Counted from the first letter of the stretch, positions 9,229 through 17,602 are shown. The stretch is DNA of 64,000 nucleotides from Bartonella queenslandensis (GCF_018155095.1 NZ_NAAI01000002.1:1-64000); one strand, 5' to 3'. Program-made: numbers and translations. Notes: generated by a model not told the origin, from the sequence alone.

Positions 9229-9626
9229 CACGCCCCCGCCTTTCTGATCTCTCTTAAAAAGAGATCCTGCGCACGCTTTGCCCACTTGTAATAGGTTTTA
9301 GCAAAAACTGGTTCCATTAAACGTCGATTAACCGCTTGGAGAGACAAAGATATAGAAGTCCGCTGCCGTGCTTGTATGGCAACAATACGCCGCCGCAGCA
9401 CTCCAAACTGATAATGCAAAATATGAATGGCAATTTGCCGCGCCAACATCGCATCAAATAAGCCATGCGGCGGATCTATAATAAAGCGGATCGGCAGATG
9501 CCTAAAGCCACCATTCACCGCTCTAAAAGAACAGGCAAGCATGGCTTCCAAACGTTCAGCTTCTGAATAAGGATTAAGAATTTCTCTTTTTGCCTCGGGC
9601 GTCCATAAATTATAAGCAGCAACCAT
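9228..9626 (-). CDS. Early phage protein, weakly DnaA domain IV-like
   Basis: 132 residues from ATG 9626 (GGGGGTGG just upstream; a further upstream start is possible). The middle, DAMLARQIAIHILHYQFGVLRRRIVAIQ, loosely resembles the helix-turn-helix of DnaA domain IV (ARQIA...). That is a weak resemblance and not a functional assignment. It is the second early gene after ner and overlaps the ParB-like gene. Confidence 0.6.
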   Translation of the reverse strand: MVAAYNLWTPEAKREILNPYSEAERLEAMLACSFRAVNGGFRHLPIRFIIDPPHGLFDAMLARQIAIHILHYQFGVLRRRIVAIQARQRTSISLSLQAVNRRLMEPVFAKTYYKWAKRAQDLFLREIRKAGA

Positions 9627-9802
9627 AACCACCCCCGATAAAGCTAATCTGATCACCACCTATAACGGCTGCCCCATGACACAACGCTATGCAATTTATC
9701 TTGCCTATTTCGTATTGATCTTTAGACATTGATAAACCTTTTCATCTTATGGTAATAAATTCATGGCAAATGCGTATGACACACGCAAAGCCAACACAAT
9801 TT

Positions 9803-10096
9803 TTAAGCAGCGTTACCACGCAATGTGGAATGCTTTATCGAATCCGTATGAGCGTGTTTTGCTGCTTTAAAAATACGACGGCGACTTTTGGGGTAGCGGT
9901 CGGAGAAAACTTGCTCGACGGGCAAACCGATAAAGTCGGCAATAGCACGCTCGGCTTTCTCGTTAGACCGTGTCCAGATATGTTGAACGCTGGATGAGGA
10001 GAGTTGATACGCTTTCGCAAGCTCCGCCAAGGTCATGTTACGGCGGCGTAGCTCGGCTAAAATACTATGGCGATCCCATTTTTGGGTGGTTGTCAT
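9803..10096 (-). CDS. ner: Ner/Nlp-type DNA-binding regulator of the Mu-like prophage
   Basis: 97 residues from ATG 10096 with AGGAGCG upstream; the longer frame starting at 10204 runs through the operator region and is rejected. It matches the Mu Ner / SfsB family: WDRHSILAELRRRNMTLAELAKAYQLSSSSVQHIWTR with a lambda-like HTH, then ERAIADFIGLPVEQVFSDRYP. In Mu, Ner is the early negative regulator that dampens both the early and repressor promoters. First gene of the leftward early operon, divergent from the repressor. Confidence 0.88.
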   Translation of the reverse strand: MTTTQKWDRHSILAELRRRNMTLAELAKAYQLSSSSVQHIWTRSNEKAERAIADFIGLPVEQVFSDRYPKSRRRIFKAAKHAHTDSIKHSTLRGNAA

Positions 10097-10114
10097 AAGT
10101 TTCGCTCCTGCTTT

Positions 10115-10139
10115 AAACGGATGCTCAAACCATCCGTTT
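10115..10139. promoter_or_regulatory. 9-bp inverted repeat in the ner leader (operator or hairpin)
   Basis: Perfect inverted repeat AAACGGATG / CATCCGTTT with a 7-base loop, followed by a T run on the plus strand. It lies between the divergent ner and repressor genes. It could be a Ner or repressor operator, or a terminator that keeps repressor-side and early transcription apart. Confidence 0.5.
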
Positions 10140-10193
10140 TTTGTGGGATTAATTGTAGAATATCTGCCCTCAATATCGGGCGGTAATATGAGA

Positions 10194-10199
10194 TATAAT
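10194..10199 (+). promoter_or_regulatory. Probable -10 box of the prophage repressor
   Basis: TATAAT on the plus strand, about 50 bases before the repressor TTG start. No clear -35 is visible at the ideal distance, which fits a regulated promoter. Confidence 0.4.
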
Positions 10200-10249
10200 G
10201 CCAAATTCGGCTTTTATAAATACCGAAAAAGCATTTGGAGTGATTTTTT

Positions 10250-10780
10250 TTGGCACGCCCTGAAAAAGAACCTAAAACAGAACTAGCAAAACGATTACGT
10301 GAAATACGGCACACCCTTGGTTTTGCAGAGCGTAAGCAATTTGCTAAACATTTTGATATTCCCGAAACGACTATGCGTAATTATGAAACGGGTTTGCAAG
10401 AACCCCCTGCATCTATAATGCGAATATATAAAAATCGTTGTGGAATATCCTTAGATTGGCTCGTTACGGGTGAAGGTGAGATGTTTAGTGACATGGCAAA
10501 AGCGAAAGCTGCTGGTTTTAAAGCGCCTACCATTCCTACTGGATTGATGAAAAAACTCGGTCGCATAGCTTATACAACCTATCGCGATGCAAATATAAAA
10601 CTCCCCCCTGAAGATATAGCGGAATTAGCGGCAGAGCTTTATAAAAAGTTACAAGAGCTTGTTCAAAACATCAACGACCCAGAAGAAGTAGAACTTACTT
10701 TGCCTCTTTTAAAATTGCATTTAAAGCGTCAAATCGAGGCTGAAAGTGCACATCTAGAAACTACACAAGATACGGCTTAA
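10250..10780 (+). CDS. XRE-family prophage repressor (c-type)
   Basis: 176 residues from a TTG start at 10250 with GGAG about 10 bases upstream. Residues ~8-70 are a Cro/cI-type helix-turn-helix (KRLREIRHTLGFAERKQFAKHF, IPETTMRNYETG), followed by ISLDWLVTGEGEMF typical of small phage repressors. No LexA-type peptidase domain is present. Divergent from ner; expected lysogeny repressor of the Mu-like phage. Intact. Confidence 0.85.
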   Translation: MARPEKEPKTELAKRLREIRHTLGFAERKQFAKHFDIPETTMRNYETGLQEPPASIMRIYKNRCGISLDWLVTGEGEMFSDMAKAKAAGFKAPTIPTGLMKKLGRIAYTTYRDANIKLPPEDIAELAAELYKKLQELVQNINDPEEVELTLPLLKLHLKRQIEAESAHLETTQDTA

Positions 10781-11304
10781 TGCCCCTTTAAATATGAAAA
10801 ATCGATATGAAAATCTTTTTACATTAGAAAAATTACATAACTATTTGATTTACAATTATATATTGCCTCTAAAAATAGATAATCATCAATAGGTGAAAAT
10901 CTTTTTTGCTTTTTAGGTCATTTTGGGTTGATTTTGGAGTCGATTGAACTTTTGGATTGATTTTTTTCAAAGGGTCTTCAAAGGCGGTTTTCTGGGCTTT
11001 CACAGACTTTTTAAAAATCTTCAAAGGATTTTCAAAGACCTTTCAAAGCTTTCTCTCACTTTTACCATGAAAACGCGCTTTTTACCATTTTTCGCATTCT
11101 TTGATCATTTTAGGTGTCAAAATCTATTTTGACAAAACGCGCATTTAATGCTAAATTTTATGCATAAAAACAACAAATTATCACCTATTCCTAACTAATC
11201 CCACCTCTTCCCACTTAATGCAAAACATACTGTCAAACTACATAGTCATGAGAAATCAAGGAACTAGCAATTGACCGGTTTGTTTAAGTTTATGGCTGTT
11301 ATTG
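10781..11304. other. Non-coding left end of the Mu-like prophage and junction to the next element
   Basis: No gene. AT-rich sequence beyond the repressor where the left end of a Mu-like genome is expected. It holds a cluster of five TTCAAAG motifs (listed separately) and then the border with the differently composed element that starts with the 3' end of the minus-strand gene at 11305. The exact phage terminus cannot be fixed. Confidence 0.5.
10966..11048 (+). repeat. Five TTCAAAG motifs, mostly spaced 11 bp
   Basis: TTCAAAG begins at 10966, 10977, 11020, 11031 and 11042, giving spacings of 11, 43, 11 and 11 bases. Helical phasing suggests a protein-binding array, for example transposase sites at the phage left end. 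A similar pair lies near 38,065 and near 63,893, so a chromosomal repeat family is an alternative. Confidence 0.5.
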
Positions 11305-12363
11305 TCAACCAGTGAGCTGGCGTAGTACATTATCATCTGCACGAATGGTGAAGCGGGCTTTATAGCAATTCTCTTTGCGCGACCATGGAAGCGGGTCTTC
11401 GGAAAGGCCAAAGGTTTGTTTTAGCTTGTTCGCCAACTCCTGCTTATGCTTTTTTAGCTTATCGTCTGCATCTTTATCCTGCCACGAGAGACTCCCCCCG
11501 GTTTTTGCGAGAATCAATAATATCGTCCACTGGTTCGTCCTTTTCCCAGACCGTTGATCTTTCATCTTCAGATGCTCAGGTTCCAGTCGTTTTTGAATCT
11601 GTCCGCATGATACTAATAACATTTCTGTTGCAGTAAATTCGAATACAAACTGTTCCCACGTTAGGCCTGCGGGTGTTGGGAATTGATACTCCGAACCCGG
11701 CTTGGCAGATTTTGGCAACACCGTTTCCAGCCAAATGGATAGGATAGTTTGAGCACTATCTTTCGCCGTGACTTTGCCTGCAGCATCAATGGCAAGCACA
11801 TCATCTATGCTGATGAGCTTGGATTTATGTCTGCTACTTGCCTGAGCGCTGGCGTCGCTGATGAGAGTATCGGTCGCTGCAATGAGTAAGAATCGCGACT
11901 CGCCCATGCAAAGTTGATTGATAACTTTATCAAGCTGTGAAGCTGTTTTCCCTAAGAAACAATAAACGGGAAATCTGTATTCAGCTTGAGGATTCAGCAC
12001 GCCAAATTTCCAAAGGCCTCTCTGGTCTTTAATCTGCTCAACTTGCTCAGCAAAGCCAATGGCGGCGGCAATCTTGGTCGCCAGTTTTTTATGATCAATG
12101 CGATAAATCGCCAGTTCTGATTTTTTGAGCGTGCGGCGGTTGCATTGCTTGGTATCTGATGTGCAGATGCCGACAATATCGCTTGGCCCATGCCACACGA
12201 CATTCATGTAACAGCCGTACTGTTTACCACAAGGAACAGCAGAGGCTTGGCTACTGGTGAGTGCAAGAAATTCTTCTGGAAAACCTAACCATTCAGATTT
12301 TACACCCTTTCCCCCAGAAAGCTCTGTAAGTTTATGCCATGGCTGCGCTTGATCCGACATCAT
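11305..12363 (-). CDS. Unrecognised protein with N-terminal Cys4 motif
   Basis: 352 residues, ATG 12363 with GGAGAAC upstream. Not recognised. The N-terminal ~80 residues contain Cys45-x5-Cys51 and Cys67-x6-Cys74, which could bind zinc. The middle has alternating strands and helices (FLLIAATDTLISDASAQASS). The C-terminal ~100 residues (LTWEQFVFEFTATEMLL, WTILLILAKTGGSLSWQDKD, then a charged helix) look like a winged-helix DNA-binding domain. It follows the 392-residue gene by 15 bp and the LexA-like gene before that, so the three form one operon at the edge of a decayed prophage. Confidence 0.7.
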   Translation of the reverse strand: MMSDQAQPWHKLTELSGGKGVKSEWLGFPEEFLALTSSQASAVPCGKQYGCYMNVVWHGPSDIVGICTSDTKQCNRRTLKKSELAIYRIDHKKLATKIAAAIGFAEQVEQIKDQRGLWKFGVLNPQAEYRFPVYCFLGKTASQLDKVINQLCMGESRFLLIAATDTLISDASAQASSRHKSKLISIDDVLAIDAAGKVTAKDSAQTILSIWLETVLPKSAKPGSEYQFPTPAGLTWEQFVFEFTATEMLLVSCGQIQKRLEPEHLKMKDQRSGKRTNQWTILLILAKTGGSLSWQDKDADDKLKKHKQELANKLKQTFGLSEDPLPWSRKENCYKARFTIRADDNVLRQLTG

Positions 12364-12378
12364 AGTTCTCCTGCTGCG

Positions 12379-13557
12379 TTACGGCTGCATGCTATATCTT
12401 TCTTCTTTCTGCTCATTCACAAAGCCACGCTTGCGCAGCCAAGTTTCAATCAGGTGAGAATCTTCCTTACGATCAAAATTAGCCACATTGGGTGTTCGTA
12501 CCTTGACCATGCGCGGACGCTTAGCATTTTCAAATTTCAACAAAAAAGTAGCAGAGACAAGCCGCCCCGAATTTGGAAACTCACGATCTCTTGAGGCTAA
12601 AGAGGCAAAAATATCGTTTGAACGCAGTGTTTTCCTATCATTATAAGGTCCCATAAACTGGTGCTGAGTTTCCACCAATTTTACATCTTCTAGTCCATCA
12701 ATATCGGCACAAGTCAAAGCATCAACGCCATTATCGATCAGTGGCTGCAATGTATATTTTTCTACACCGGAGAAATATCCAGCTTGATTGAAGAGATGCT
12801 GGCTGAACAAATCCAAATACATAGTACGCTCTTTCTTAGAACCAGACTTATTAAAAACCGCCAACTCATTGTTAGCGCGGTCATAGACGATCACATCATG
12901 AAACTCTGGTCGATAAAAAATCATCTTGGATTTTCCGGATTCAATCTTACCCTCACGTTTAAACGGCATGCCATGACGGATTAGGAAATATGTCTTGTCT
13001 TCGTCCTGTGCGCTGACAGGCAAAATACGACAGCCAGTGCCGCGTTTATTTTTCAAAAACCATGCATCCATATCCGCTTCTAGCCTTCGTATAGTTTCAG
13101 GTTTTGGAAGAGTAAACGTGTTCGGGGATTTGTGTTCTGACTGGAAATACATGAATGACTTTGGTTTTAGGATCATCGCTTCCGCATGAGGGCGCTTTAA
13201 AAGTTCAGGATCATGTAGCCATAGCGCCAATGCCAAATCGGCTGCAGTTGAATTTTCATGCGTGTCAATATGATTGGCTTCAGCCTGTTCGCTCAGCTCT
13301 TCAAAATGATCATCATCGGACATTTCCTCAATGAAGAATAAGGCCTCCACGAACTCAATATTCATCTCCTCAGATGGATTCATCAGAACTTGGCAAAGTG
13401 TTTCAAAATTCAGCTCATTATCCTCATTCAGTTCAAAGCTGAATCCGCGCCCAGTTAGGTAGGTTTCATATCGCTTAAGAAAAGTAAGCAGATTATCTTG
13501 TTGAATCTTTTTCAAAACATCAGCTTGGGCAAAACGTCGTAACTTATAGCTACTCAT
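12379..13557 (-). CDS. Unrecognised 392-residue protein in LexA-like operon
   Basis: Starts at ATG 13557, which overlaps the stop of the LexA-like 3' part by 8 bases. Not recognised. The sequence is acidic in the first 130 residues (FFIEEMSDDDHFEELSEQAEANH) and more basic later. The centre (TYFLIRHGMPFKREGKIESGKSKMIFYRPEFHDVIVYDRANNELAVF) looks beta-rich, and the C-terminal part ends with HLIETWLRKRGFVNEQ. No transmembrane segment or nuclease signature is evident. Intact frame. Operon position between a LexA-like regulator and a Cys4 protein suggests a phage accessory or defence role, which is inference only. Confidence 0.7.
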   Translation of the reverse strand: MSSYKLRRFAQADVLKKIQQDNLLTFLKRYETYLTGRGFSFELNEDNELNFETLCQVLMNPSEEMNIEFVEALFFIEEMSDDDHFEELSEQAEANHIDTHENSTAADLALALWLHDPELLKRPHAEAMILKPKSFMYFQSEHKSPNTFTLPKPETIRRLEADMDAWFLKNKRGTGCRILPVSAQDEDKTYFLIRHGMPFKREGKIESGKSKMIFYRPEFHDVIVYDRANNELAVFNKSGSKKERTMYLDLFSQHLFNQAGYFSGVEKYTLQPLIDNGVDALTCADIDGLEDVKLVETQHQFMGPYNDRKTLRSNDIFASLASRDREFPNSGRLVSATFLLKFENAKRPRMVKVRTPNVANFDRKEDSHLIETWLRKRGFVNEQKEERYSMQP

Positions 13558-14204
13558 TTGGTTCTCCTTCTTGGGGGTCATCTAGGAGGGTCTCGGTATC
13601 AGCATCCGAGCAGACGTATAAGACCTTCCCAATTATTGTAAGTTCATCTTGTTGTCCAATAATGATGGGTTTTAGTTTCTTATTTTCAGGGCGCAGCTCA
13701 ATATGCTCTCCTTCAATGCTCAGCCGCTTTACAGTGACCTTCACCGATCATAGCCACCACAATATCTTTGTTTTCGGCAATCGGTTGCTGGCGCACGACC
13801 ACGTAATCTCCTTCGAAAATATCAACGTCAATCATGCTGTCGCCTTGTACTTTGAGCACAAAGCATTTTACGCGCAGAATATGAACAGACACCATGAATT
13901 GCCCAATCTGGTTTTCAAGAGCAAGAATGGGTTGGCTGGCCGCGACCATCCCCAAAACAGGAATAGCCCTCATGTTCAGTTTAGAGGATGTTTGTGTGTG
14001 AAGGATTTTGATGAAGCGCGCCTTTCTTGCCTGTCTGCGAATATAGCCTTTGTCTTCCAGCCGTTTCAGCCCTTCAAACACACTGGGTGCTTTCATACTC
14101 AATTCCGCAGCAAGCTCTTGTACCGTGGGCGACATCCCCATGGCATGTTTCAGGCGCTCAATGGCCTGTAACAGCGTATTCTGTGCGTTTGTCAGTTGCT
14201 CCAT
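13550..14204 (-). pseudogene. LexA/S24-type repressor with frameshift
   Basis: The N-terminal part (14204 to 13713) has a LexA-like winged HTH (AIERLKHAMGMSPTVQELAAEL...SVFEGLKRLEDKGYIRR) and the S24 peptidase domain with Ser123 in GDSMID. At ~13736 the frame is lost: the family motif EVTVKRL, which carries the catalytic Lys, continues in the next frame (13744 to 13550) as VTVKRLSIEGEHIELRPENKKLKPIIIG. GGTGAAGGTCACT versus the expected GGTGAAGTCACT indicates one extra G. The self-cleavage site is Ala89-Ser90 (VAASQP) rather than the usual Ala-Gly. It probably controlled its own operon and the divergent recombinase operon. Confidence 0.85.
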
Positions 14205-14231
14205 AAGTGTACTTTCAATTTTGATTCATAA

Positions 14232-14276
14232 CCTAATATAAATTAGCCTTATTCTTTTCACAAACCTAATTTAATC
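14232..14276. promoter_or_regulatory. Candidate operators of the LexA-like repressor
   Basis: In the divergent intergenic region CCTAATATAAATTAGCC holds the inverted repeat CTAAT-N4-ATTAG (14233-14246), and the half-site is repeated as CCTAATTTAATCC at 14264-14276. Placement between the repressor gene and the promoter-like element suggests binding sites; unverified. Confidence 0.4.
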
Positions 14277-14297
14277 CAATACAATAGCATGGACTAA

Positions 14298-14341
14298 GCC
14301 GACAGTTTTCAAGTCATTTCAGTAAGTAACTCCTTAAACGA
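14298..14341 (+). promoter_or_regulatory. Promoter-like element, copy A
   Basis: GCCGACAGTTTT followed by an AG-y-C...GTAAgTAACTCcTT block. Nearly the same 44 bases recur at 17552-17595, roughly four of five positions identical. Both copies lie just upstream of plus-strand phage operons and neither resembles a sigma-70 consensus. Confidence 0.55.
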
Positions 14342-14367
14342 TGCAATAATTCTCAAGGAAGTTCGCC

Positions 14368-14568
14368 ATGTCTTCACTTTCCCCAAGCCTAATAAATGAA
14401 CAAGATCGCCGCAGCAAAGTGGCACGTTTGCTAGCACTTGGCATCTTGCGCCACAAGCTACGCCTGAAAAGTCAATTTGAACCAGCAAACCTCTCTAATT
14501 CACTGGACTTCAGGGATTTTCGAAGCGTTCATGCTCAGGACGAAAAACAAGGAGAAACAGATGGATAA
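14368..14568 (+). CDS. Small phage protein ahead of DUF2924 gene
   Basis: 66 residues, ATG with AAGGAAG upstream. Basic and helical (DRRSKVARLLALGILRHKLR). Short proteins of this kind commonly precede the DUF2924 and serine recombinase genes in alphaproteobacterial prophages. Function unknown. It overlaps the start of the next gene by 8 bases. Confidence 0.6.
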   Translation: MSSLSPSLINEQDRRSKVARLLALGILRHKLRLKSQFEPANLSNSLDFRDFRSVHAQDEKQGETDG

Positions 14569-15016
14569 AACACTTCTGGCGCGTGTAGCAGCACTTCCTA
14601 ATATGCCGCTAGCAGATCTAAAAACATTGTGGAGGCAGGTGTATAATGATGAACCACCCAGCGGCAATAAAAACCACATCGTCCGCAAGCTAGCTTATCG
14701 CCTGCAAGAACTTGCTTACGGTATTGACCAGCAGATTGAGAAGCAGATTGAACAACACGCCAATGATTTATTTGGATCAGGTAAAAAAACCAAGCAAAAA
14801 CAAAAGGTACAATATCAACGCCCTATCCCTGGTAGTAAACTGGTTCGGGAATATAAGGGTATCGAATATCAGGTCACTATTTTAGACGAAGGCTATGAAT
14901 ATGCAGGCTGCCTATACAAAAACCTGTCAAAAGTTGCGCTGGCCATCACAGGCAGCAACTGGTCAGGGCCTGCCTTCTTTGGATTAAACAACAAAGCCCA
15001 AGGAGGTAAACATTGA
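14561..15016 (+). CDS. DUF2924 family protein
   Basis: 151 residues from ATG 14561 (AGGAGAAAC upstream; the frame is open further upstream but without a site). Characteristic DUF2924 features: MPLADLKTLWRQVYNDEPP, VRKLAYRLQELAYG, PIPGSKLVREYKG and the C-terminal KNLSKVALAITGSNWSGPAFFGL. Function unknown, but it is almost always next to a large serine recombinase, as here; it may be a recombination accessory factor. Intact. Confidence 0.88.
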   Translation: MDKTLLARVAALPNMPLADLKTLWRQVYNDEPPSGNKNHIVRKLAYRLQELAYGIDQQIEKQIEQHANDLFGSGKKTKQKQKVQYQRPIPGSKLVREYKGIEYQVTILDEGYEYAGCLYKNLSKVALAITGSNWSGPAFFGLNNKAQGGKH

Positions 15017-16397
15017 GCACAACTATGCCGAAAAAACGCTGCGCGATTTATACGCGCAAATCCACAGAAGAAGGCTTGAACATGGAATTCAATAGTCTTG
15101 ATGCCCAACGTGAGGCTTGTGAGTCCTATATAGCCTCACAAAAGCATGAAGGTGGGGTCCAGCTTCAAGATTACTATGACGATGGTGGCTTTACGGATGG
15201 GAATATGGATCGCCCAGCTTTAAAACGTCTGATGAATGACATTAAAAGCGGCCTGATTGATACGGTTGTTGTGTATAAGGTTGATCGTTTATCGCGCTCC
15301 TTGGCTGATTTTGCCAAATTGATTGATCTTTTTGACGAGCACAAAGTATCCTTTGTTTCTGTTACCCAGCAATTCAACACCACCACATCAATGGGCCGAT
15401 TAACGCTGAATATTCTACTTAGCTTTGCCCAATTTGAACGCGAAGTGATTGGTGAGCGTATTCGCGATAAATTGGCGGCTTCTAAACGCAAAGGTATTTG
15501 GATGGGAGGCGTTACGCTCATGGGCTATGTGGTAAAAAACCGCGAGCTGGTTATTGAGCCGAATGAGGCTGAAGGTATACGTAAAATATTCAACCTGTTT
15601 TTGATGACAAAATCACCGACGCAAATGGTGAAGATGCTACCAGACATGGGCGTATTGAGCAAGCAGCGTACGGCTAAAAATAGCCGCATCATAGGTGGCA
15701 CAGCATTGGATAAAGGTGCCCTCCATAAGATTTTGCAAAACCCTATCTATATCGGCAAGATCAAGCATAAAGACAAATCTACGAAGATCGCCATCCAGCC
15801 ATTATCGATATCGATACCTGGAATAAAGTCCGCGCTATCATGAAAGAAAACACCATCAATCGAGGCGCGATCATCAGACAAAAAAGCAAGGCAATTTTAA
15901 TGGGGCTTTTAAAATGCGGCGAATGTGGATGCTCTCTTGTGCCTAGCCATACGCGTAAAAAAGTCGGCCGGCTTTATCGCTATTACAGCTGTGAGCATTA
16001 CCGCAAGGGAGTCAATCCTAATTGTGAAATTCGCAATGTTAGTGCCAATGAAATAGAAGCCTTGATTTTGTCGCAACTTCAAATCGTTTTTAGCTCACCA
16101 GAGATGATCATGGAGACATGGAGAGAGGCACAAAAAGATAGCAAGACGATAACCGAGCGTGAGGTTTATAGCCATTTGCATGATCTTATCCCGCTCTGGC
16201 GAGAACTATATCCAGCTGAAAAACAACGTATTCTTGAGTTGATAATTGAAAAAATCATCGTCAATTATGAGTTTGTCGACATTCGCATTAGGACTGCCGC
16301 TATCGATAATTTAGCTTGGGAATTAGCTGGACAAGACAAGCGATTAGAGGGAATTGCATCCCCAAAACTGGAGGGGAAGGCATGGATAAATGCGTAA
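15013..16397 (+). pseudogene. Large serine recombinase, split by a frameshift
   Basis: TTG start at 15013 with AGGAGG at the right distance. The first part (to ~15780) has the resolvase catalytic domain (YTRKSTEEGLN with the nucleophilic Ser, YKVDRLSRS, ERIRDKLAASKRKGIWMGG) and the start of the recombinase domain. One base is missing near 15780; the family sequence continues in the next frame as EDRHPAIIDIDTWNKVRAIMKEN. The second part (to 16397) has the zinc ribbon CGECGCSL...YYSCEHYR...C and the C-terminal helical region. It would have integrated and excised this prophage. Both halves together make ~460 residues. Confidence 0.88.
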
Positions 16398-16402
16398 AGA
16401 GG

Positions 16403-16769
16403 ATGCCTAATAATATTATTTCAATCCGTGTACCCATGCAGATCAAAAAAATATGGCGGCAAAAAAATGATCATTTTGTCTAAAGGTCATCAGATGATCT
16501 AGCATCAAGAAACATCTAAGCCCGATGAGGCGCTCATAACAACTTTGGCCAAAGCCTATTACTGGCAAAATTTACTTCATACTGGACGTTATAAATCTAT
16601 TGATGACATGTCGAAACAGCGCAAAATCAATGCCTCTTATATGTCGTGGATACTGCGCCTCAATCAACTCGCGCCACAGATCAAAAAAGAGATTTTAGAT
16701 GGCACTCAGCCACGCCAGTTGGGCTTGCAAGACATGCAAACCCCATTTCCCGATCTTTGGGACGAATAA
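16403..16769 (+). pseudogene. Remnant of recombinase-associated HTH protein
   Basis: ATG 16403 gives MPNNIISIRVPMQIKK, after which the frame shifts by one base in an A run; the continuing frame reads YGGKKMIILSKGHQMI, meets TAG at 16500, and goes on in the same frame to KAYYWQNLLHTGRYKSIDDM...ASYMSWILRLNQLAP ending TAA 16769. This matches the HTH protein that typically follows serine recombinases in alphaproteobacterial elements (RVPM...GGRK...; YVSRVLRLTLLAP). One frameshift and one stop. Confidence 0.75.
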
Positions 16770-16854
16770 TTAAAGCATTTTGGATTTACTTAATCTTGCC
16801 TCGGTGAAATTTCATCAAACGCCCTGAATTTTTTTCAAAAAATATGCACCCACC

Positions 16855-16886
16855 AAAGCCCTGCATTTGCGGGGCTTTTTGTTTTT
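16855..16886 (+). terminator. Rho-independent terminator of the recombinase operon
   Basis: AAAGCCCTGC-ATTT-GCGGGGCTTT stem (one mismatch) followed by TTGTTTTT on the plus strand, directly after the recombination genes. Confidence 0.75.
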
Positions 16887-16936
16887 GCGCCTTGAGTAAC
16901 GCACCGATTTTCAGGACCTCCAGTGAGTTTTCACCA

Positions 16937-16992
16937 ATCCCAGTTGACCCGCCCCAATGAACGCTTCGCGGGCGGTTAACCTCAACTGGGAT
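16937..16992. promoter_or_regulatory. 11-bp inverted repeat spanning the sigma-like gene start
   Basis: ATCCCAGTTGA (16937-16947) and TCAACTGGGAT (16982-16992) are perfect inverted repeats 34 bases apart. The second arm includes the first ATG of the downstream gene, so a folded mRNA could hide its start, or the arms could be an operator. Confidence 0.5.
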
Positions 16993-17548
16993 GAAAACAA
17001 TGAGTAAAAATAATTATGCAGGTATCCACCCTTATATCGTAAAACAAGTCCGCTATCACGCACACAGACTAATACGACACTCTGCTATTCATGGCGTAGA
17101 AGTCGAGGATCTCGAGCAAGAACTGATGCTGGATTATTTATCCCGCAAGCAGGCTTATAATCCCGAAAAAGCAAAATGGTCGACCTTTATTGACCGTATC
17201 TTCAACCACAAATGTGCCTGCTTGATTGAAACAGCCTGCGCCCAAAAGCGTGGGACCGGCCTTGCTGAGTTTTCACTCGACACATGGCTTGAGGATGGAG
17301 ACGGCGAAGACAACGCTTTGCCTGATCCTGCAACTGAAGACCTGACAAGCCATGACCTTCAAATCGATCTTGAACGAGCTGTTCAGCAGATGCCGCCGCA
17401 TTTCGTGTTGCTGCTGGTTGATCTGCGAACGCTCAGCATCAGTGAAATATCACGCAAAACCAAAACCCCACGCTCAACGCTCTACGGGACGCTATCCAAA
17501 CTTCGCGCATCGCTGGAAAAAGGTGATTTTGCCGAATATCTGCACTGA
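16991..17548 (+). CDS. Sigma-70-like RNA polymerase factor, phage type
   Basis: 185 residues (182 if starting at ATG 17000). The N-terminal half has a sigma region 2-like pattern (YIVKQVRYHAHRLIRHSAIHGVEVEDLEQEL, NPEKAKWSTFIDRIFNHKC); the C-terminal part is a region 4-like HTH (AVQQMPPHFVLLLVDLRTLSISEISRKTKTPRSTLY). It sits alone between two operons that share a promoter-like element absent elsewhere in the window, so it may recognise that element. Intact. Confidence 0.75.
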   Translation: MKTMSKNNYAGIHPYIVKQVRYHAHRLIRHSAIHGVEVEDLEQELMLDYLSRKQAYNPEKAKWSTFIDRIFNHKCACLIETACAQKRGTGLAEFSLDTWLEDGDGEDNALPDPATEDLTSHDLQIDLERAVQQMPPHFVLLLVDLRTLSISEISRKTKTPRSTLYGTLSKLRASLEKGDFAEYLH

Positions 17549-17551
17549 ACT

Positions 17552-17595
17552 GCCGACAGTTTTTGAGCCTTCTCGGTAAATAACTCTTTGAAGGC
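17552..17595 (+). promoter_or_regulatory. Promoter-like element, copy B
   Basis: Second copy of the element at 14298-14341: GCCGACAGTTTT, then GTAAaTAACTCtTT. It begins just after the stop of the sigma-like gene and lies upstream of the replication operon. Confidence 0.55.
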
Positions 17596-17602
17596 AAAAA
17601 CA

